A program made the translations under genes and the position numbers. From NCBI RefSeq assembly GCF_042679085.1, contig NZ_JBHTLQ010000011.1, forward strand, positions 28,796-92,795: a stretch of DNA of 64,000 bases, written 5' to 3'. Numbering within the stretch: the stretch's first letter is position 1; each line of letters opens with the position of its first letter. Of the stretch, positions 25,268 through 34,667 are shown one piece after another. The notes under the pieces are model-generated. The model had not been told where the DNA came from and made no database searches. It worked only from the letters and a program-made list of their open reading frames with translations. This stretch comes from Phenylobacterium conjunctum (GTDB lineage Bacteria > Pseudomonadota > Alphaproteobacteria > Caulobacterales > Caulobacteraceae).

Positions 25268-25296
25268 GTCTTCCCGGTCCGGTGCTTGCAGGAAGT

Positions 25297-25311
25297 GGGG
25301 AAAATTTCCCC
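25297..25311. promoter_or_regulatory. Perfect palindrome before the HfsK-like gene
   Basis: GGGGAAA-A-TTTCCCC, with outer GGAA/TTCC continuing the stem. It lies 21 bases before the ATG at 25332. It could be an operator or an RNA hairpin controlling the cluster. Confidence 0.45.
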
Positions 25312-25331
25312 TTCCGGGACACATTGCACCG

Positions 25332-26468
25332 ATGACCGCCCAGACCCTGCATCCCGCCGAACTGTCCCTGGTCGATATCGCGGCCTGGCGCGCCCTGTGC
25401 GCGGCCGAGCCGGCCTACGCCAATCCGCTGATGGGTCCGGACTTCGCCCTGGCCGTGGGCGAGGTGAGGGGCGACACCCGCGTGACGGTGTGGCGGCGCG
25501 ACGGGCGGGCGGTGGCCTTCCTGGCGCATCATCGCCGTCCGGGCGGCCTGGCGCGGCCGGTTGGCGCGCCGCTCAGCGACTATCACGGCGTTGTGGCCGA
25601 AGCCGGTTTCGACGGCCTGGCGGCCATGGCCGAGGCCGGCCTGTCCGCCTATCCCTTCACCGGCCTGATCGATCCGGCCGGCCCGCTTTCGGGCGCGGTG
25701 GCCGGCGAGCGTGAAGCCTATGTGATCGAACTCGACGGGGAACCGGCCGAGTATCTTGAGGCCCTGCGCGCCGCCAGCCCCAAGCGGTTCAAGAACTATC
25801 GCCGCCTGGACCACAAGCTGGACCGCGAGGTGGGCGAACTCAGCGTCCGTGCGCCCGATTGGGACGAGGCGGCCTTTGAGCAATTGCTCACCTGGAAGCG
25901 CGAGCAGCTGATCCGCACCGGGGCGCATGATTTCCTGGGGCCGGACTGGACGCGCGACCTGCTGCGCAATCTGTTCGCCCGCCGCGAGGGCGAGTTCCAG
26001 GGCCTGATGATCAACCTCTATGCCGGCGACCGGCTGGTGGCGGGGCACTTCGGCATTCGCCTGGGCGGCGTCTATCACCCCTGGATCGCCTCCACCGACC
26101 CGGCCCTGGCCGCCTGGTCGCCGGGCCAGGTGTTCCTGCTGCGGGCCATCGACGCCATGGGGCCTCTGGGCCTGACCAGCTACGACATCGGCCCCGGCCA
26201 CGATCACTACAAGAAGCCCTATGCCCGCACCGTGCGCCGGATCGGCCAGGGGCTGGCGGCCACCGACAGCGCCTTTGGCCTGGCCGCCAAGGTCGCCGAG
26301 AGCGCCTGGATGTGGGCCGGCGCGGGCCGTGAAGGATTTGTCGACAAGGTCAAGCGCAGACTGGACACCATCGCCATGGTGGAGACGTCGCTGGCCGGCC
26401 GCGTGCGGGGCCTCGCCGCCGCCGCCGGGGCGCTGCGCAAGTCCGACCCGGAATCCGAGGCCGCCTAG
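25332..26468 (+). CDS. GNAT-fold acyltransferase, HfsK-like (BioF2/CelD family)
   Basis: 378 residues. Two GNAT-like halves are typical of the CelD/FemAB-like group: KRFKNYRRLDHKLDRE, HFGIRLGGVYHPWIAS and DIGPGHDHYKKPYAR are recognisable. In Caulobacter crescentus the N-acyltransferase HfsK of this kind modifies holdfast polysaccharide and responds to c-di-GMP; the size and the adjoining glycosyltransferase fit, but orthology is inference. The next gene starts at the base after its stop. Confidence 0.75.
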   Translation: MTAQTLHPAELSLVDIAAWRALCAAEPAYANPLMGPDFALAVGEVRGDTRVTVWRRDGRAVAFLAHHRRPGGLARPVGAPLSDYHGVVAEAGFDGLAAMAEAGLSAYPFTGLIDPAGPLSGAVAGEREAYVIELDGEPAEYLEALRAASPKRFKNYRRLDHKLDREVGELSVRAPDWDEAAFEQLLTWKREQLIRTGAHDFLGPDWTRDLLRNLFARREGEFQGLMINLYAGDRLVAGHFGIRLGGVYHPWIASTDPALAAWSPGQVFLLRAIDAMGPLGLTSYDIGPGHDHYKKPYARTVRRIGQGLAATDSAFGLAAKVAESAWMWAGAGREGFVDKVKRRLDTIAMVETSLAGRVRGLAAAAGALRKSDPESEAA

Positions 26469-27395
26469 ATGTCCGCCCCGCACGTCAGTCTGATCATCCC
26501 GACCCAGCGCCGGCTGGAGGGACTGACGACGGCCGTGCGCTCGACGTTCCGCCAGCAGGGGATCGAGGCTTCGAGCCTTGAGCTGGTGGTGGTGGACAAT
26601 GACGTCCAGCCCTCGGCCCAGGCCACCGTCGAGGCCCTGGCCGCCGAGGCGCCGTTCCCGGTCATCTATGTGCATGAGCCGGAGCCGGGCGTGGCCAACG
26701 CCCGCAACGCCGCCATGGCCAAGGCGCGCGGCGCCTTTATCGCTTTCCTGGACGACGACGAGGAGGCTCCCGAGGGCTGGCTCGCCGCCTTGCTGGCGGC
26801 CCAGAAGCAGTTCGAGGCCGATGTCGTTTTTGGTCCCGTGCGGGGCCGGGCGCCGGCCGAGATCGCGCGCCATCGCGGCTATCTGGAATGGTTCTTCTCG
26901 CGGGTCGGCCCGGCTGAGGCCCAGCTGCTGGACCACTATTACGGCTGCGGCGACAGCCTTTTGAAACGCTCCAGCCTGCCCGATCCGGTCGCGCCGTTCT
27001 CGGCCATCCGCAACCACATCGGCGGCGAAGACGACCTGTTGTTCGGGGCCATGAAGGATCGCGGTTCGCGCTTCGCCTGGGCGCCTGAGGCCTGGGTCTG
27101 GGAAGACCCGGTCCCGGCCCGCCTGACCCTCGACTACACGATCCGCCGGGCCTTTGCGTATGGCCAGGGACCGAGCTCGGCCTGCGCGATCCAGCACGAC
27201 CGGCTGGGGATCGCCCGCTGGATGCTGATCGGCCTGGCCCAGGCCGCGGTCTATGGCGCCGTGGCCCTGGCCCAGCGGCTGATCGGCTCGGAACGCTACG
27301 CCTTTACGCTCGACCGGGCCGCCCGAGGCCTGGGCAAGACCCTGTGGTGGGGTCCCTTCAAGATTCACTTCTACGGCCTGAGGCCCGCGACATGA
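26469..27395 (+). CDS. Glycosyltransferase family 2
   Basis: 308 residues. GT-A fold with SLIIPTQRRLEGL at the N-terminus, VVVDND, the metal-binding acidic cluster FLDDDEE near 94-98, and acceptor-side GGEDDLLF near 185. It transfers a sugar from a nucleotide donor to a glycan or lipid at the inner membrane face. It abuts the acyltransferase gene and overlaps the cupin-like gene by four bases (ATGA), so the three form one translation-coupled unit. Confidence 0.9.
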   Translation: MSAPHVSLIIPTQRRLEGLTTAVRSTFRQQGIEASSLELVVVDNDVQPSAQATVEALAAEAPFPVIYVHEPEPGVANARNAAMAKARGAFIAFLDDDEEAPEGWLAALLAAQKQFEADVVFGPVRGRAPAEIARHRGYLEWFFSRVGPAEAQLLDHYYGCGDSLLKRSSLPDPVAPFSAIRNHIGGEDDLLFGAMKDRGSRFAWAPEAWVWEDPVPARLTLDYTIRRAFAYGQGPSSACAIQHDRLGIARWMLIGLAQAAVYGAVALAQRLIGSERYAFTLDRAARGLGKTLWWGPFKIHFYGLRPAT

Positions 27396-28306
27396 GCATC
27401 ATCAAGGACTGGACCCCGGAGAAGGGGCGCGCCTTCACCCGCGAGAACCTCGCCTTCGAGCACGGCCTGCACGAGCGGCCGATGTTCGACGACGCCGGCC
27501 TCGAGCAGCTGCTGGACACCTATCCGCGCGAAAAGCTCGGCGTCTTCACCATGGGCGAGGACCCCAAGGCCTGGACCACCTGGCGCCGCGGTCGGGCTGA
27601 CAACCTGTCTGGCGGACAGCTGCTGGAGGCGGCCAAGTCGGGCCGCATCTGGCTGAACCTGCGCCACACCAATGAGTACCTGGAGCCCTATCGCCAGCTG
27701 GAGGCGGAAATCTTCGCCGAGAAGCACGCGCATGCGCCGGGCCTGAAGACCTTCAAGCGCGACCTGGGCATGCTGATCTCGTCGGCCAACGCCCAGGTCT
27801 TCTATCATCTGGACGTCTCGCTGGTGACCCTTTGGCAGCTGCGCGGCCAGAAGCAGGTCTGGGTCTATCCGGTCGAGGAGCCCTATGTGGGCGAGCAGGA
27901 CCTGGAGCGGATCGTCCTGCGCGAGACCGCCGAGCAGTTCGCCTTCGATCCCGCCTGGGACGCCGGCGCCGAAAGCCACATCCTGACCCCTGGCAAGATG
28001 GTCACCTGGAAGCAGAACGCCCCGCACCGGATCGAGAACGGCCCGATGCTGAATGTCTCGCTGTCCATCGAGTTCATGACGCCCCAGGCCCTGATGCGGG
28101 CCAATGTCATCTACGCCAACGGCCTGATGCGCCGCCGGCTTGGCGCGCAGCCGAAGCTGGTGGACGGCTTCACCCCGGGCAATATCGGCAAGCTGGCCGT
28201 GGCGCGGGGCGCCAAGGCGCTTAATCTGCAGAAGCCCAACGAGCGGGTCCTGCCCCCCAGCTTCCGGCTGGACGCGGGCCGGCCGGGTCTGCTGCTGCCG
28301 GCCTGA
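27392..28306 (+). CDS. Cupin-like (JmjC-related) protein
   Basis: 304 residues from ATG 27392, inside the stop of the glycosyltransferase gene. A central YHLDVS gives an HxD pair, and NAPHRIENGPMLNVSLSIEF gives the distal His and later strands, the layout of Fe(II)/2-oxoglutarate cupins and JmjC-like hydroxylases. Its position suggests that it modifies the product of the preceding acyltransferase and glycosyltransferase genes. Substrate unknown. Confidence 0.7.
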   Translation: MSIIKDWTPEKGRAFTRENLAFEHGLHERPMFDDAGLEQLLDTYPREKLGVFTMGEDPKAWTTWRRGRADNLSGGQLLEAAKSGRIWLNLRHTNEYLEPYRQLEAEIFAEKHAHAPGLKTFKRDLGMLISSANAQVFYHLDVSLVTLWQLRGQKQVWVYPVEEPYVGEQDLERIVLRETAEQFAFDPAWDAGAESHILTPGKMVTWKQNAPHRIENGPMLNVSLSIEFMTPQALMRANVIYANGLMRRRLGAQPKLVDGFTPGNIGKLAVARGAKALNLQKPNERVLPPSFRLDAGRPGLLLPA

Positions 28307-28424
28307 ACCACCGCTCCCAGGCTTGACCCCGCAGGGGTTAGAGAGCCATTTGGCTTCCGCCACGGCGCCTGAGATAGAGACGCCAGCGACGCGCATATGA
28401 CGCGCATTCCATGGGAGCGAAACA

Positions 28425-29597
28425 ATGGCTGAAGCCTATATCGTCGCGGCGACGCGTACGGCTGGTGGTCGCAAGGGCGGCAAGCTGAAGGACTGGCATC
28501 CGGCCGACCTGGGCGGCTCGGTGCTCAACAACATCATCGACCGTACCGGCATTGATCCGGCCGCCGTCGAAGACGTCATCATGGGCTGCGTCGGCCAGGT
28601 GGGCGAGCAGGCCGTGAACATCGCGCGCAACGCGGTGCTGGCCTCCAAGCTGCCGGAAAGCGTGCCGGCCACCTCGGTCGACCGTCAGTGCGGTTCCTCG
28701 CAACAAGCCATGCAGTTCGCGGCCCAGGCCGTGATGAGCGGCACCATGGACGTGGTGATCGCCTCGGGCGTGGAAAGCATGACCCGCGTGCCGATGGGCC
28801 TGGCCGCTGTGCTGCCGGCTCAGAACGGCTTCGGCAACTACAAGAGCCCGCGGATGGAAGAGCGCTATCCGAACATCCAGTTCAGCCAGTTCATGGGCGC
28901 CGAAATGGTCGCCGAAAAGTACGGCCTGACCAAGGATGAGCTGGACGCGTTCTCGTACGAGTCCCACCGCCGGGCGATCGCGGCCACCCAGGCCGGCGCC
29001 TTCAAGAACGAAATCGTCGCTCTGGAAATCACCGACGCCGAGGGCAACAAGACCCTGCACACCGTCGACGAAGGCATCCGCTTCGACGCCTCGCTCGAAG
29101 GCATCAAGGGTGTGAAGCTGCTGCGTGAGAACGGCCGCCTGACCGCCGCCTCGTCCAGCCAGATCTGCGACGGCGCTTCGGCCGTGATGGTCGTGTCGGA
29201 AAAGGCTCTGAAGGAACACGGCCTGAAGCCGCTGGCCCGCATCCACCACCTGTCCCTGCTGGGCCATGACCCGGTGATCATGCTGGAAGCTCCGATTCCG
29301 GCCACCGAGCGCGCCCTGAAGCGTGCGGGCATGAAGATCGACGACATCGACGCCTTCGAAGTCAACGAAGCCTTCGCCTCGGTTCCGGTCGCCTACGCCA
29401 AGCACCTCGGCGCCGACCCGGCCAAGATCAACGTCAACGGCGGCGCGATCGCGCTCGGCCACCCGCTCGGCGCCTCGGGCACCAAGCTGATGGCGACCCT
29501 GCTGGGCGTGCTGGAACAGAAGGGCGGCAAGTACGGCCTTCAGACCATGTGCGAAGGCGGCGGCATGGCCAACGTGACCATCGTCGAGCGTCTGTAA
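28425..29597 (+). CDS. Acetyl-CoA acetyltransferase (thiolase)
   Basis: 390 residues with the complete thiolase signature: nucleophile C89 in DRQCGSS, His in ALGHPLGASG and the C-terminal Cys in MCEGGGMANV. It condenses or cleaves acyl-CoA with CoA. GGGAGCG precedes the ATG. The SDR gene starts seven bases after its stop, so together they could run thiolysis and ketone reduction of a shared pathway, or simply fatty-acid degradation. Confidence 0.93.
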   Translation: MAEAYIVAATRTAGGRKGGKLKDWHPADLGGSVLNNIIDRTGIDPAAVEDVIMGCVGQVGEQAVNIARNAVLASKLPESVPATSVDRQCGSSQQAMQFAAQAVMSGTMDVVIASGVESMTRVPMGLAAVLPAQNGFGNYKSPRMEERYPNIQFSQFMGAEMVAEKYGLTKDELDAFSYESHRRAIAATQAGAFKNEIVALEITDAEGNKTLHTVDEGIRFDASLEGIKGVKLLRENGRLTAASSSQICDGASAVMVVSEKALKEHGLKPLARIHHLSLLGHDPVIMLEAPIPATERALKRAGMKIDDIDAFEVNEAFASVPVAYAKHLGADPAKINVNGGAIALGHPLGASGTKLMATLLGVLEQKGGKYGLQTMCEGGGMANVTIVERL

Positions 29598-29604
29598 GAC
29601 CAAG

Positions 29605-30303
29605 ATGGCCGGACGCGTCATCGCCATCACGGGCGCGTTCGGCGTCCTCGGCTCCGCGGTCGCCAAGGCGGCGGCGGAGCAGGGGTACAAGGTCATCCTG
29701 ATCGACTATGCAGCGACCCCGCCCGCGGGCCTGCTGGCGGCCTGCGGGCCCCAGGCCCAGGTCCGCGGCGGGGTCGATCTGTCTGAGCCCGGCGCGGCGA
29801 CCACCGCCATCGACCATGCGGCCCAAGCCTTCGACGGGCTGGACGTACTGGTGAACATCGCCGGCGGCTTCGTCTGGCAGACCCTGGCCGACGGCGCGCC
29901 CGAAGCGTGGGACGCGATGTTCCGCATGAACCTGGCCACCGCGGCCAACGCCAGCCGCGCGGCGATCCCGCACCTGGCGGGCTCCAAGGCGGGCCGGATC
30001 GTCAATATCGGCGCCAATGGCGCGGTGAAGGCCGCCGCCGGCATGGGCGCCTATGCCGCCTCCAAGGCCGGCGTCCACAAGCTGACCGAAAGCCTGGCCG
30101 AGGAGCTGAAGGCCCAGGGGATAACGGTCAACGCCGTCCTGCCCTCGATCATCGACACCCCGACCAACCGCGCCGACATGCCCGATGCGGACCATTCCGC
30201 CTGGGTTGCGCCCGCTGACCTTGCAGCGGTGATCCTGTTCCTGGCGTCCGAAGAGGCGCGCGCGGTGACCGGCGCCCTGCTGCCGGTGACCGGCCGGGTC
30301 TAG
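29605..30303 (+). CDS. Short-chain dehydrogenase/reductase without the usual catalytic serine
   Basis: 232 residues. The Rossmann motif is TGAFGVLG, NIAGG is the NNAG equivalent, and Y150xxxK154 is in AYAASKAG. Thirteen residues before Tyr, where Ser normally sits, is A137 (VNIGANGA), so reduction chemistry may be altered, as in dihydropteridine-reductase-like members that also lack it. It is probably co-transcribed with the thiolase. Confidence 0.85.
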   Translation: MAGRVIAITGAFGVLGSAVAKAAAEQGYKVILIDYAATPPAGLLAACGPQAQVRGGVDLSEPGAATTAIDHAAQAFDGLDVLVNIAGGFVWQTLADGAPEAWDAMFRMNLATAANASRAAIPHLAGSKAGRIVNIGANGAVKAAAGMGAYAASKAGVHKLTESLAEELKAQGITVNAVLPSIIDTPTNRADMPDADHSAWVAPADLAAVILFLASEEARAVTGALLPVTGRV

Positions 30304-30449
30304 CCTTAGGCTGCAAACCGGCTAAATACGTCCGGCTGCCGTTTCGGCAGGCCTGTCAGTTATTTGCTCGCGTCTTTCATTTTTCTGGATTTCAGCCGCA
30401 GTCGCGGCGCGGCGCCTCGGCGCCGGCAAGTAGGGCGGGGGCCCTTGTC

Positions 30450-32468
30450 ATGCGTAAGACCATCCTCCTGGCGCTGAGCGCCCTGGCGGCTTCGGCGCAA
30501 TTGGCCATGGCGGCCGAGCCCGAGACCGGGGTCATCTCGTACAACGCCGGGTATTTCGCGGCGGTCGGGCCGACGACGGCGCTCGACATGGTCATGCGCC
30601 TGCCGGGCTTCACCTTCGACAAGGGCACGGTGGTGCGCGGCCTGGAAGGCTCGGGCGGCAACGTGCTGGTGGACGGCGCCGTGCCGGTGGCCAAAAACGA
30701 CACCCTGGACGAGATCCTGCGGCGCATCCCGGCCGCCTCGGTGGCGCGCATCGATGTGATCCGCGGCGGCGCGCCCGGCATCGACATGCAGGGCCGCACG
30801 GTGGTGGCCAACCTGGTGCGCAAGCAAACCGCCGGCTTCCAGGGCGCGGTGAGCCTGTCGTCGCACTATCTGGATGACCATCGGGTGCTGAACTCGGTGC
30901 GCACCGAGTGGCAGTGGCGCTGGAACGGCAAGCTGGTGGAGCTGTCCACCGTGCTGGGCAAGGGGCCGGACGACCAGCTGGGCGACGGCCAGCGCATTCG
31001 GGTGACGCCGGCGGGCAATGTGCTGATCCGCTCCAACGTCGACGCTGACGCCGGGGGCCTGCGCAAATGGCTGATCGGCGCCTATGAGACCCCGGCGTTC
31101 GGCGGGCGACTGCGCCTGAACGGGGCCTTCATGCCCAATCCCTATTCGGCCGAGATCATGGATCGGCTGGAGACGCCGCCGGGCCGGGAATACGAATACG
31201 ACACCATGGACAAGAGCCAGGCCGAGCTCGGCGCGCGCTGGTCGCGCAGCTTCGGGCCGACGTCCTTGGAACTGATCGCCTTCCAGCAATGGAACGACAA
31301 CGACACCAAGGCGCGCTTCACCTCGGCGACCATCGACCGGGACTTCCGGCTGGACAAGAAGGTCACCGAGAGCGTCGGCCGGGCCAACCTGCGCCGCAAG
31401 CTTTCGGACCAATGGACCGTGGAAGGCTTTGTCGAGGGCGCGAAGAACACGCTCGATAGCCAGACCCGCTTCATCCAGAACGGCGTGAATGTCCGGGTGC
31501 CGGCCGCCAATGTGCGGGTCGAGGAGCAGCGCGCCCAGGTGGCCGCCGCCGCGATCTGGCGACCCAACCCGACGCTTTCGGCCGAGTTCGGGGTGCGCCA
31601 GGAACGCTCGACCGTGACCTCCAGCGGCGACGTGGTTCTGGAGAAGACGCTGAGCTTCACCAAGCCGCGGGTCACGGTGACCTGGTCGCCGGATCCCAAG
31701 GACCAGGTGCGGCTGCGGGTGGAGCGTGAGGTCAGCCAGCTGAACTTCGACGACTTCGTCTCGTCGTCGCAGCTGGTGAACACCGGCTCGCTGCTGGCCG
31801 GCAATCCGGACCTGTCGCCGCAACAGGCCTGGGTGGCCGAGGCGGCGGTTGAGCGGCGGTTCTGGAAGACCGGGGCGGCGGTGCTGACCCTTCGCCACTA
31901 CGAGCTGAAGGACGTGATCGACCGGGCGCCGGTGTTCAACCGGGCGGGCGTCGCCGTGGCTGACGCCCCCGGCAATATCGGCGAGGGGACCAAGGACGAG
32001 CTGGTGGTCAGCCTGTCGACGCCGCTGGAAAAGCTCGGCATCGCGCGGGCGCAGCTGAAGACCCAGGCCACCTGGCGCAAGTCCGAGGTGACGGATCCGG
32101 CGACGGGTCTGGGGCGCGAGATCTCCATCCTGCACCCGCTGGACTGGGAGCTGCACTTCACCCAGGACCTGCCGGCGTGGAAGTCGAACTGGGGGATCGA
32201 TCTGTTCTCCGCCTATCGCGAGCGGGCGTTCCGCTTGACCGAGATCGAGACCAAGAAGTCCGAGACGATGTTCGGGGTGTTCATCGAGGCCAAGCCGCGG
32301 CCCGACCTGATCGTCCGCACAGAGTTCCAGAACCTGGGCGCGCGAGATGTGAACCGCATCCGCGAGGTGTGGGCGGGACCGCGGGCCACGAGCGCGCAGC
32401 TCTATACCGACAGCCGGAACCTGCAGTTCGGCCGGGCCCTGTTCATCCGGGTCCGCAAGATCTTCTAG
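30450..32468 (+). CDS. TonB-dependent receptor-like outer-membrane protein
   Basis: 672 residues. A signal peptide (about 1-22, ending AMAAE) is followed by a plug domain with MRLPGFTFDKGTVVRGLEG, a VLVDGAVPV core and IDVIRGGAPGIDMQG. The rest is alternating beta strands of a barrel, ending in F, the outer-membrane signature. It lacks an STN domain, and no TonB box is obvious. It imports an unknown ligand. It converges with the LbH transferase gene with a four-base overlap. Confidence 0.85.
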   Translation: MRKTILLALSALAASAQLAMAAEPETGVISYNAGYFAAVGPTTALDMVMRLPGFTFDKGTVVRGLEGSGGNVLVDGAVPVAKNDTLDEILRRIPAASVARIDVIRGGAPGIDMQGRTVVANLVRKQTAGFQGAVSLSSHYLDDHRVLNSVRTEWQWRWNGKLVELSTVLGKGPDDQLGDGQRIRVTPAGNVLIRSNVDADAGGLRKWLIGAYETPAFGGRLRLNGAFMPNPYSAEIMDRLETPPGREYEYDTMDKSQAELGARWSRSFGPTSLELIAFQQWNDNDTKARFTSATIDRDFRLDKKVTESVGRANLRRKLSDQWTVEGFVEGAKNTLDSQTRFIQNGVNVRVPAANVRVEEQRAQVAAAAIWRPNPTLSAEFGVRQERSTVTSSGDVVLEKTLSFTKPRVTVTWSPDPKDQVRLRVEREVSQLNFDDFVSSSQLVNTGSLLAGNPDLSPQQAWVAEAAVERRFWKTGAAVLTLRHYELKDVIDRAPVFNRAGVAVADAPGNIGEGTKDELVVSLSTPLEKLGIARAQLKTQATWRKSEVTDPATGLGREISILHPLDWELHFTQDLPAWKSNWGIDLFSAYRERAFRLTEIETKKSETMFGVFIEAKPRPDLIVRTEFQNLGARDVNRIREVWAGPRATSAQLYTDSRNLQFGRALFIRVRKIF

Positions 32469-33073
32469 GCCTGGTCGACGAGGCCCAGTCGCGGGACGAG
32501 GCTTCCGCGGGCCAGGGCCGCGCCGGGGGCGACCACGGCGTTGGCGCCCAGACGCACGCCGTCGGCCAAGAGGGCGCCGAACTTGTCGACGCCGGTGTCG
32601 ATCAACCGGCCGTCGTGGTGGAAACGGATGCGCTTGTCGGCCTTTTCGTTGCGGTAGTTGGCGATGATGGAGCCCGCCTCCAGGTTCACGCCCGCGCCCA
32701 GGACGCTGTCGCCTACGAAGTTGAAGTGGGCGAGCTTTGAGCCGGCGAACATGAAGCTGGATTTCAGCTCTGCGCCGGGTCCCAGGATGCAGTTGTCGTC
32801 CAGCCAGCAGCCATCGCGCACATAGGCGCCGGCGGCGATGAAGCCGTGAACGCCGATCACGGCCGGGCCCTTGAGGATCGCGGCGGCCTCGACGGTGGCG
32901 GTGACGTGGACGGCGATGTCACCTTCGATCCGGTAGTCGGCCCGATCCTTAAGCTCGGCCACCAGCTCGGCGACGATGGCCCGCGACATGGAGGTCAGGG
33001 CCCAGGGCGGGGCCTCTGACCAGCGGGCCAGCGGGGACTGGGCGAAGCGGTCGATGTGGTCGGCGGCGCGCAT
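32465..33073 (-). CDS. Left-handed beta-helix acyltransferase/sugar-nucleotide-associated protein
   Basis: 202 residues from ATG 33073. Hexapeptide repeats form a left-handed helix; the segment FAGSKLAHFNFVGDSVLGAG followed by VNLEAGSIIANYRNE resembles the acetyltransferase half of GlmU. It probably transfers an acyl group to a sugar nucleotide or is a partner of a nucleotidyltransferase. It starts four bases after the sugar-dehydrogenase stop on the same strand. Confidence 0.75.
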   Translation of the reverse strand: MRAADHIDRFAQSPLARWSEAPPWALTSMSRAIVAELVAELKDRADYRIEGDIAVHVTATVEAAAILKGPAVIGVHGFIAAGAYVRDGCWLDDNCILGPGAELKSSFMFAGSKLAHFNFVGDSVLGAGVNLEAGSIIANYRNEKADKRIRFHHDGRLIDTGVDKFGALLADGVRLGANAVVAPGAALARGSLVPRLGLVDQA

Positions 33074-33077
33074 CGGC

Positions 33078-34379
33078 TCAGCTGGCCGGGGCCACGCGCC
33101 AGACGGCGTTTCCGGCGTCATCGGCCACCAGCAGGGCGCCGCGGGCGTCCACCGCCACCCCGACGGGGCGGCCATGGGCCTGGCCCTTGGCGTTCAGGAA
33201 GCCGCCCAGGAACACTTCGGGCTTGCCACTGGGGCGACCGTTGGCGAAGGGGATGTAGACCACCTGGTAGCCGCTGGCCGGCCGGCGGTTCCACGAGCCG
33301 TGTTGGCCGATGAACACCCCGCCCTGGTAGCGGGCCGGGAAGGCTTGCGCCTTGTAGAAGGCCAGGCCCAGGGAGGCGGTGTGGGCGCCGAGCGCATAGT
33401 CTGGCGCAATGGCCTTGGCCACCATGTCGGGGCGCGGCGGCTGGACCCGGACGTCCACATGATCGCCGTAGTAGGACCAGGGCCAGCCGTAGAAGCCGCC
33501 GTCCTTGAGGCTCGTCATGTAGTCGGGAACCAGATCGTTACCGATCTCGTCGCGCTCGTTGACGGCCGTCCACAGCGCGCCGGTGACGGGCTCGAAGTCC
33601 AGGCCGTTGGGATTGCGAAGGCCGGTGGCGTAGGGGCGGGACGGCCCGGCGGGCAGGGTGAACTCCACCACCTGGGCGCGGCCGTCCTCGGCCTTCAGAC
33701 CATTCTCGCCGACATTGGAGTTGGAGCCGACGGTGGCGTAGAGCTTGGTCCCGTCCGGGCTGGCGATGATGTTCTTGGTCCAGTGGTGATTGATCGGGCC
33801 GCCCGGCAGATCGAAGACCTTGACCGCCGCGCCGCGGGCCTTGGTGTCCCCGGCCGCATAGGGCAGGCGGACGATGGCGTCGTCATTGGCGACGTAGAGC
33901 GTGTCCCCGACCAGGGCCATGCCGAAGGGCCGCTTCAGGTCCGTGGCGAACACGCTGCGGAACTCGGCCACGCCGTCGCCGTCGGCGTCGCGCAGCAGGA
34001 CGATCTGGTTCGGGCTCTTCTGCAGGGCGCCGGCCTGCTTCTGGATGATCTGGGCGACCCAGTCGCGGAAGCCCTCGGGCTTGGCCGGCTCGGTCGCGGA
34101 CTCGGCGGCCAGCACATCGCCGTTGGGCAGGACGTAGAGCCAGCGCGGATGGTCCAGGTCGGCGGCGTAGCGGGTGACCTTGAAGCCCGCCGGCGCCGTA
34201 GGCTGTTCGCCCGCGGGCCACGGCGCGATCTTGGCGATGTTGACCGTCGGCAGCAGGGCCTTCTTGGGCGTGGGCAGTTCAGGCCGCTCGCCGAACCCCG
34301 CAAACGGCGAGGTCGAGCCCTCGCTGCAGCCGGTGATCGCAAGCGAGATCAGGCCAATGGCCGCCAGGCTGAGCCGCAT
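33078..34379 (-). CDS. PQQ-dependent sugar dehydrogenase-like lipoprotein (sorbosone dehydrogenase type)
   Basis: 433 residues from ATG 34379 with GGAGGA upstream. The leader ends in the lipobox ITGC. A six-bladed propeller is indicated by LDHPRWLYVLPNGDVLAAES, LRNPNGLDFEPVTGALWTAV, GQHGSWNRRP and HGRPVGVAVDARGALLVADD. The family oxidises sugars in the periplasm with PQQ. The LbH gene follows directly. Confidence 0.85.
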   Translation of the reverse strand: MRLSLAAIGLISLAITGCSEGSTSPFAGFGERPELPTPKKALLPTVNIAKIAPWPAGEQPTAPAGFKVTRYAADLDHPRWLYVLPNGDVLAAESATEPAKPEGFRDWVAQIIQKQAGALQKSPNQIVLLRDADGDGVAEFRSVFATDLKRPFGMALVGDTLYVANDDAIVRLPYAAGDTKARGAAVKVFDLPGGPINHHWTKNIIASPDGTKLYATVGSNSNVGENGLKAEDGRAQVVEFTLPAGPSRPYATGLRNPNGLDFEPVTGALWTAVNERDEIGNDLVPDYMTSLKDGGFYGWPWSYYGDHVDVRVQPPRPDMVAKAIAPDYALGAHTASLGLAFYKAQAFPARYQGGVFIGQHGSWNRRPASGYQVVYIPFANGRPSGKPEVFLGGFLNAKGQAHGRPVGVAVDARGALLVADDAGNAVWRVAPAS

Positions 34380-34667
34380 GGTTGTCCTCCCAGGCATAAG
34401 TGCGGAACGCACCATAGACCGGATTGTTGTCAGGAGCATCGCCAGCGGGGGCGGACCGAACCCGATCCGGCGGCGAGCACTGCGCCCACCAGCTCTGCCC
34501 TCCGGACTCTCCATCCGGCCGCCCCCGCAGGCTACGGCGACGTCGGTCCAGCGTGGCCCTTGTTCAGGCCTCTTGCGAAGCCTGCCCCCCAAAATCCACG
34601 CGGCCGTCGAACGACGCCGATACAGGGTGAGACGGCGCCGGATGAAACCGCCCTCAGGTCATGGTGA

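Noticed and set aside
25260..27368. 702-codon open frame on the minus strand opposite the HfsK-like and glycosyltransferase genes
   Set aside because: A shadow of the real plus-strand genes; composition is repetitive and it spans two genes and their junction.
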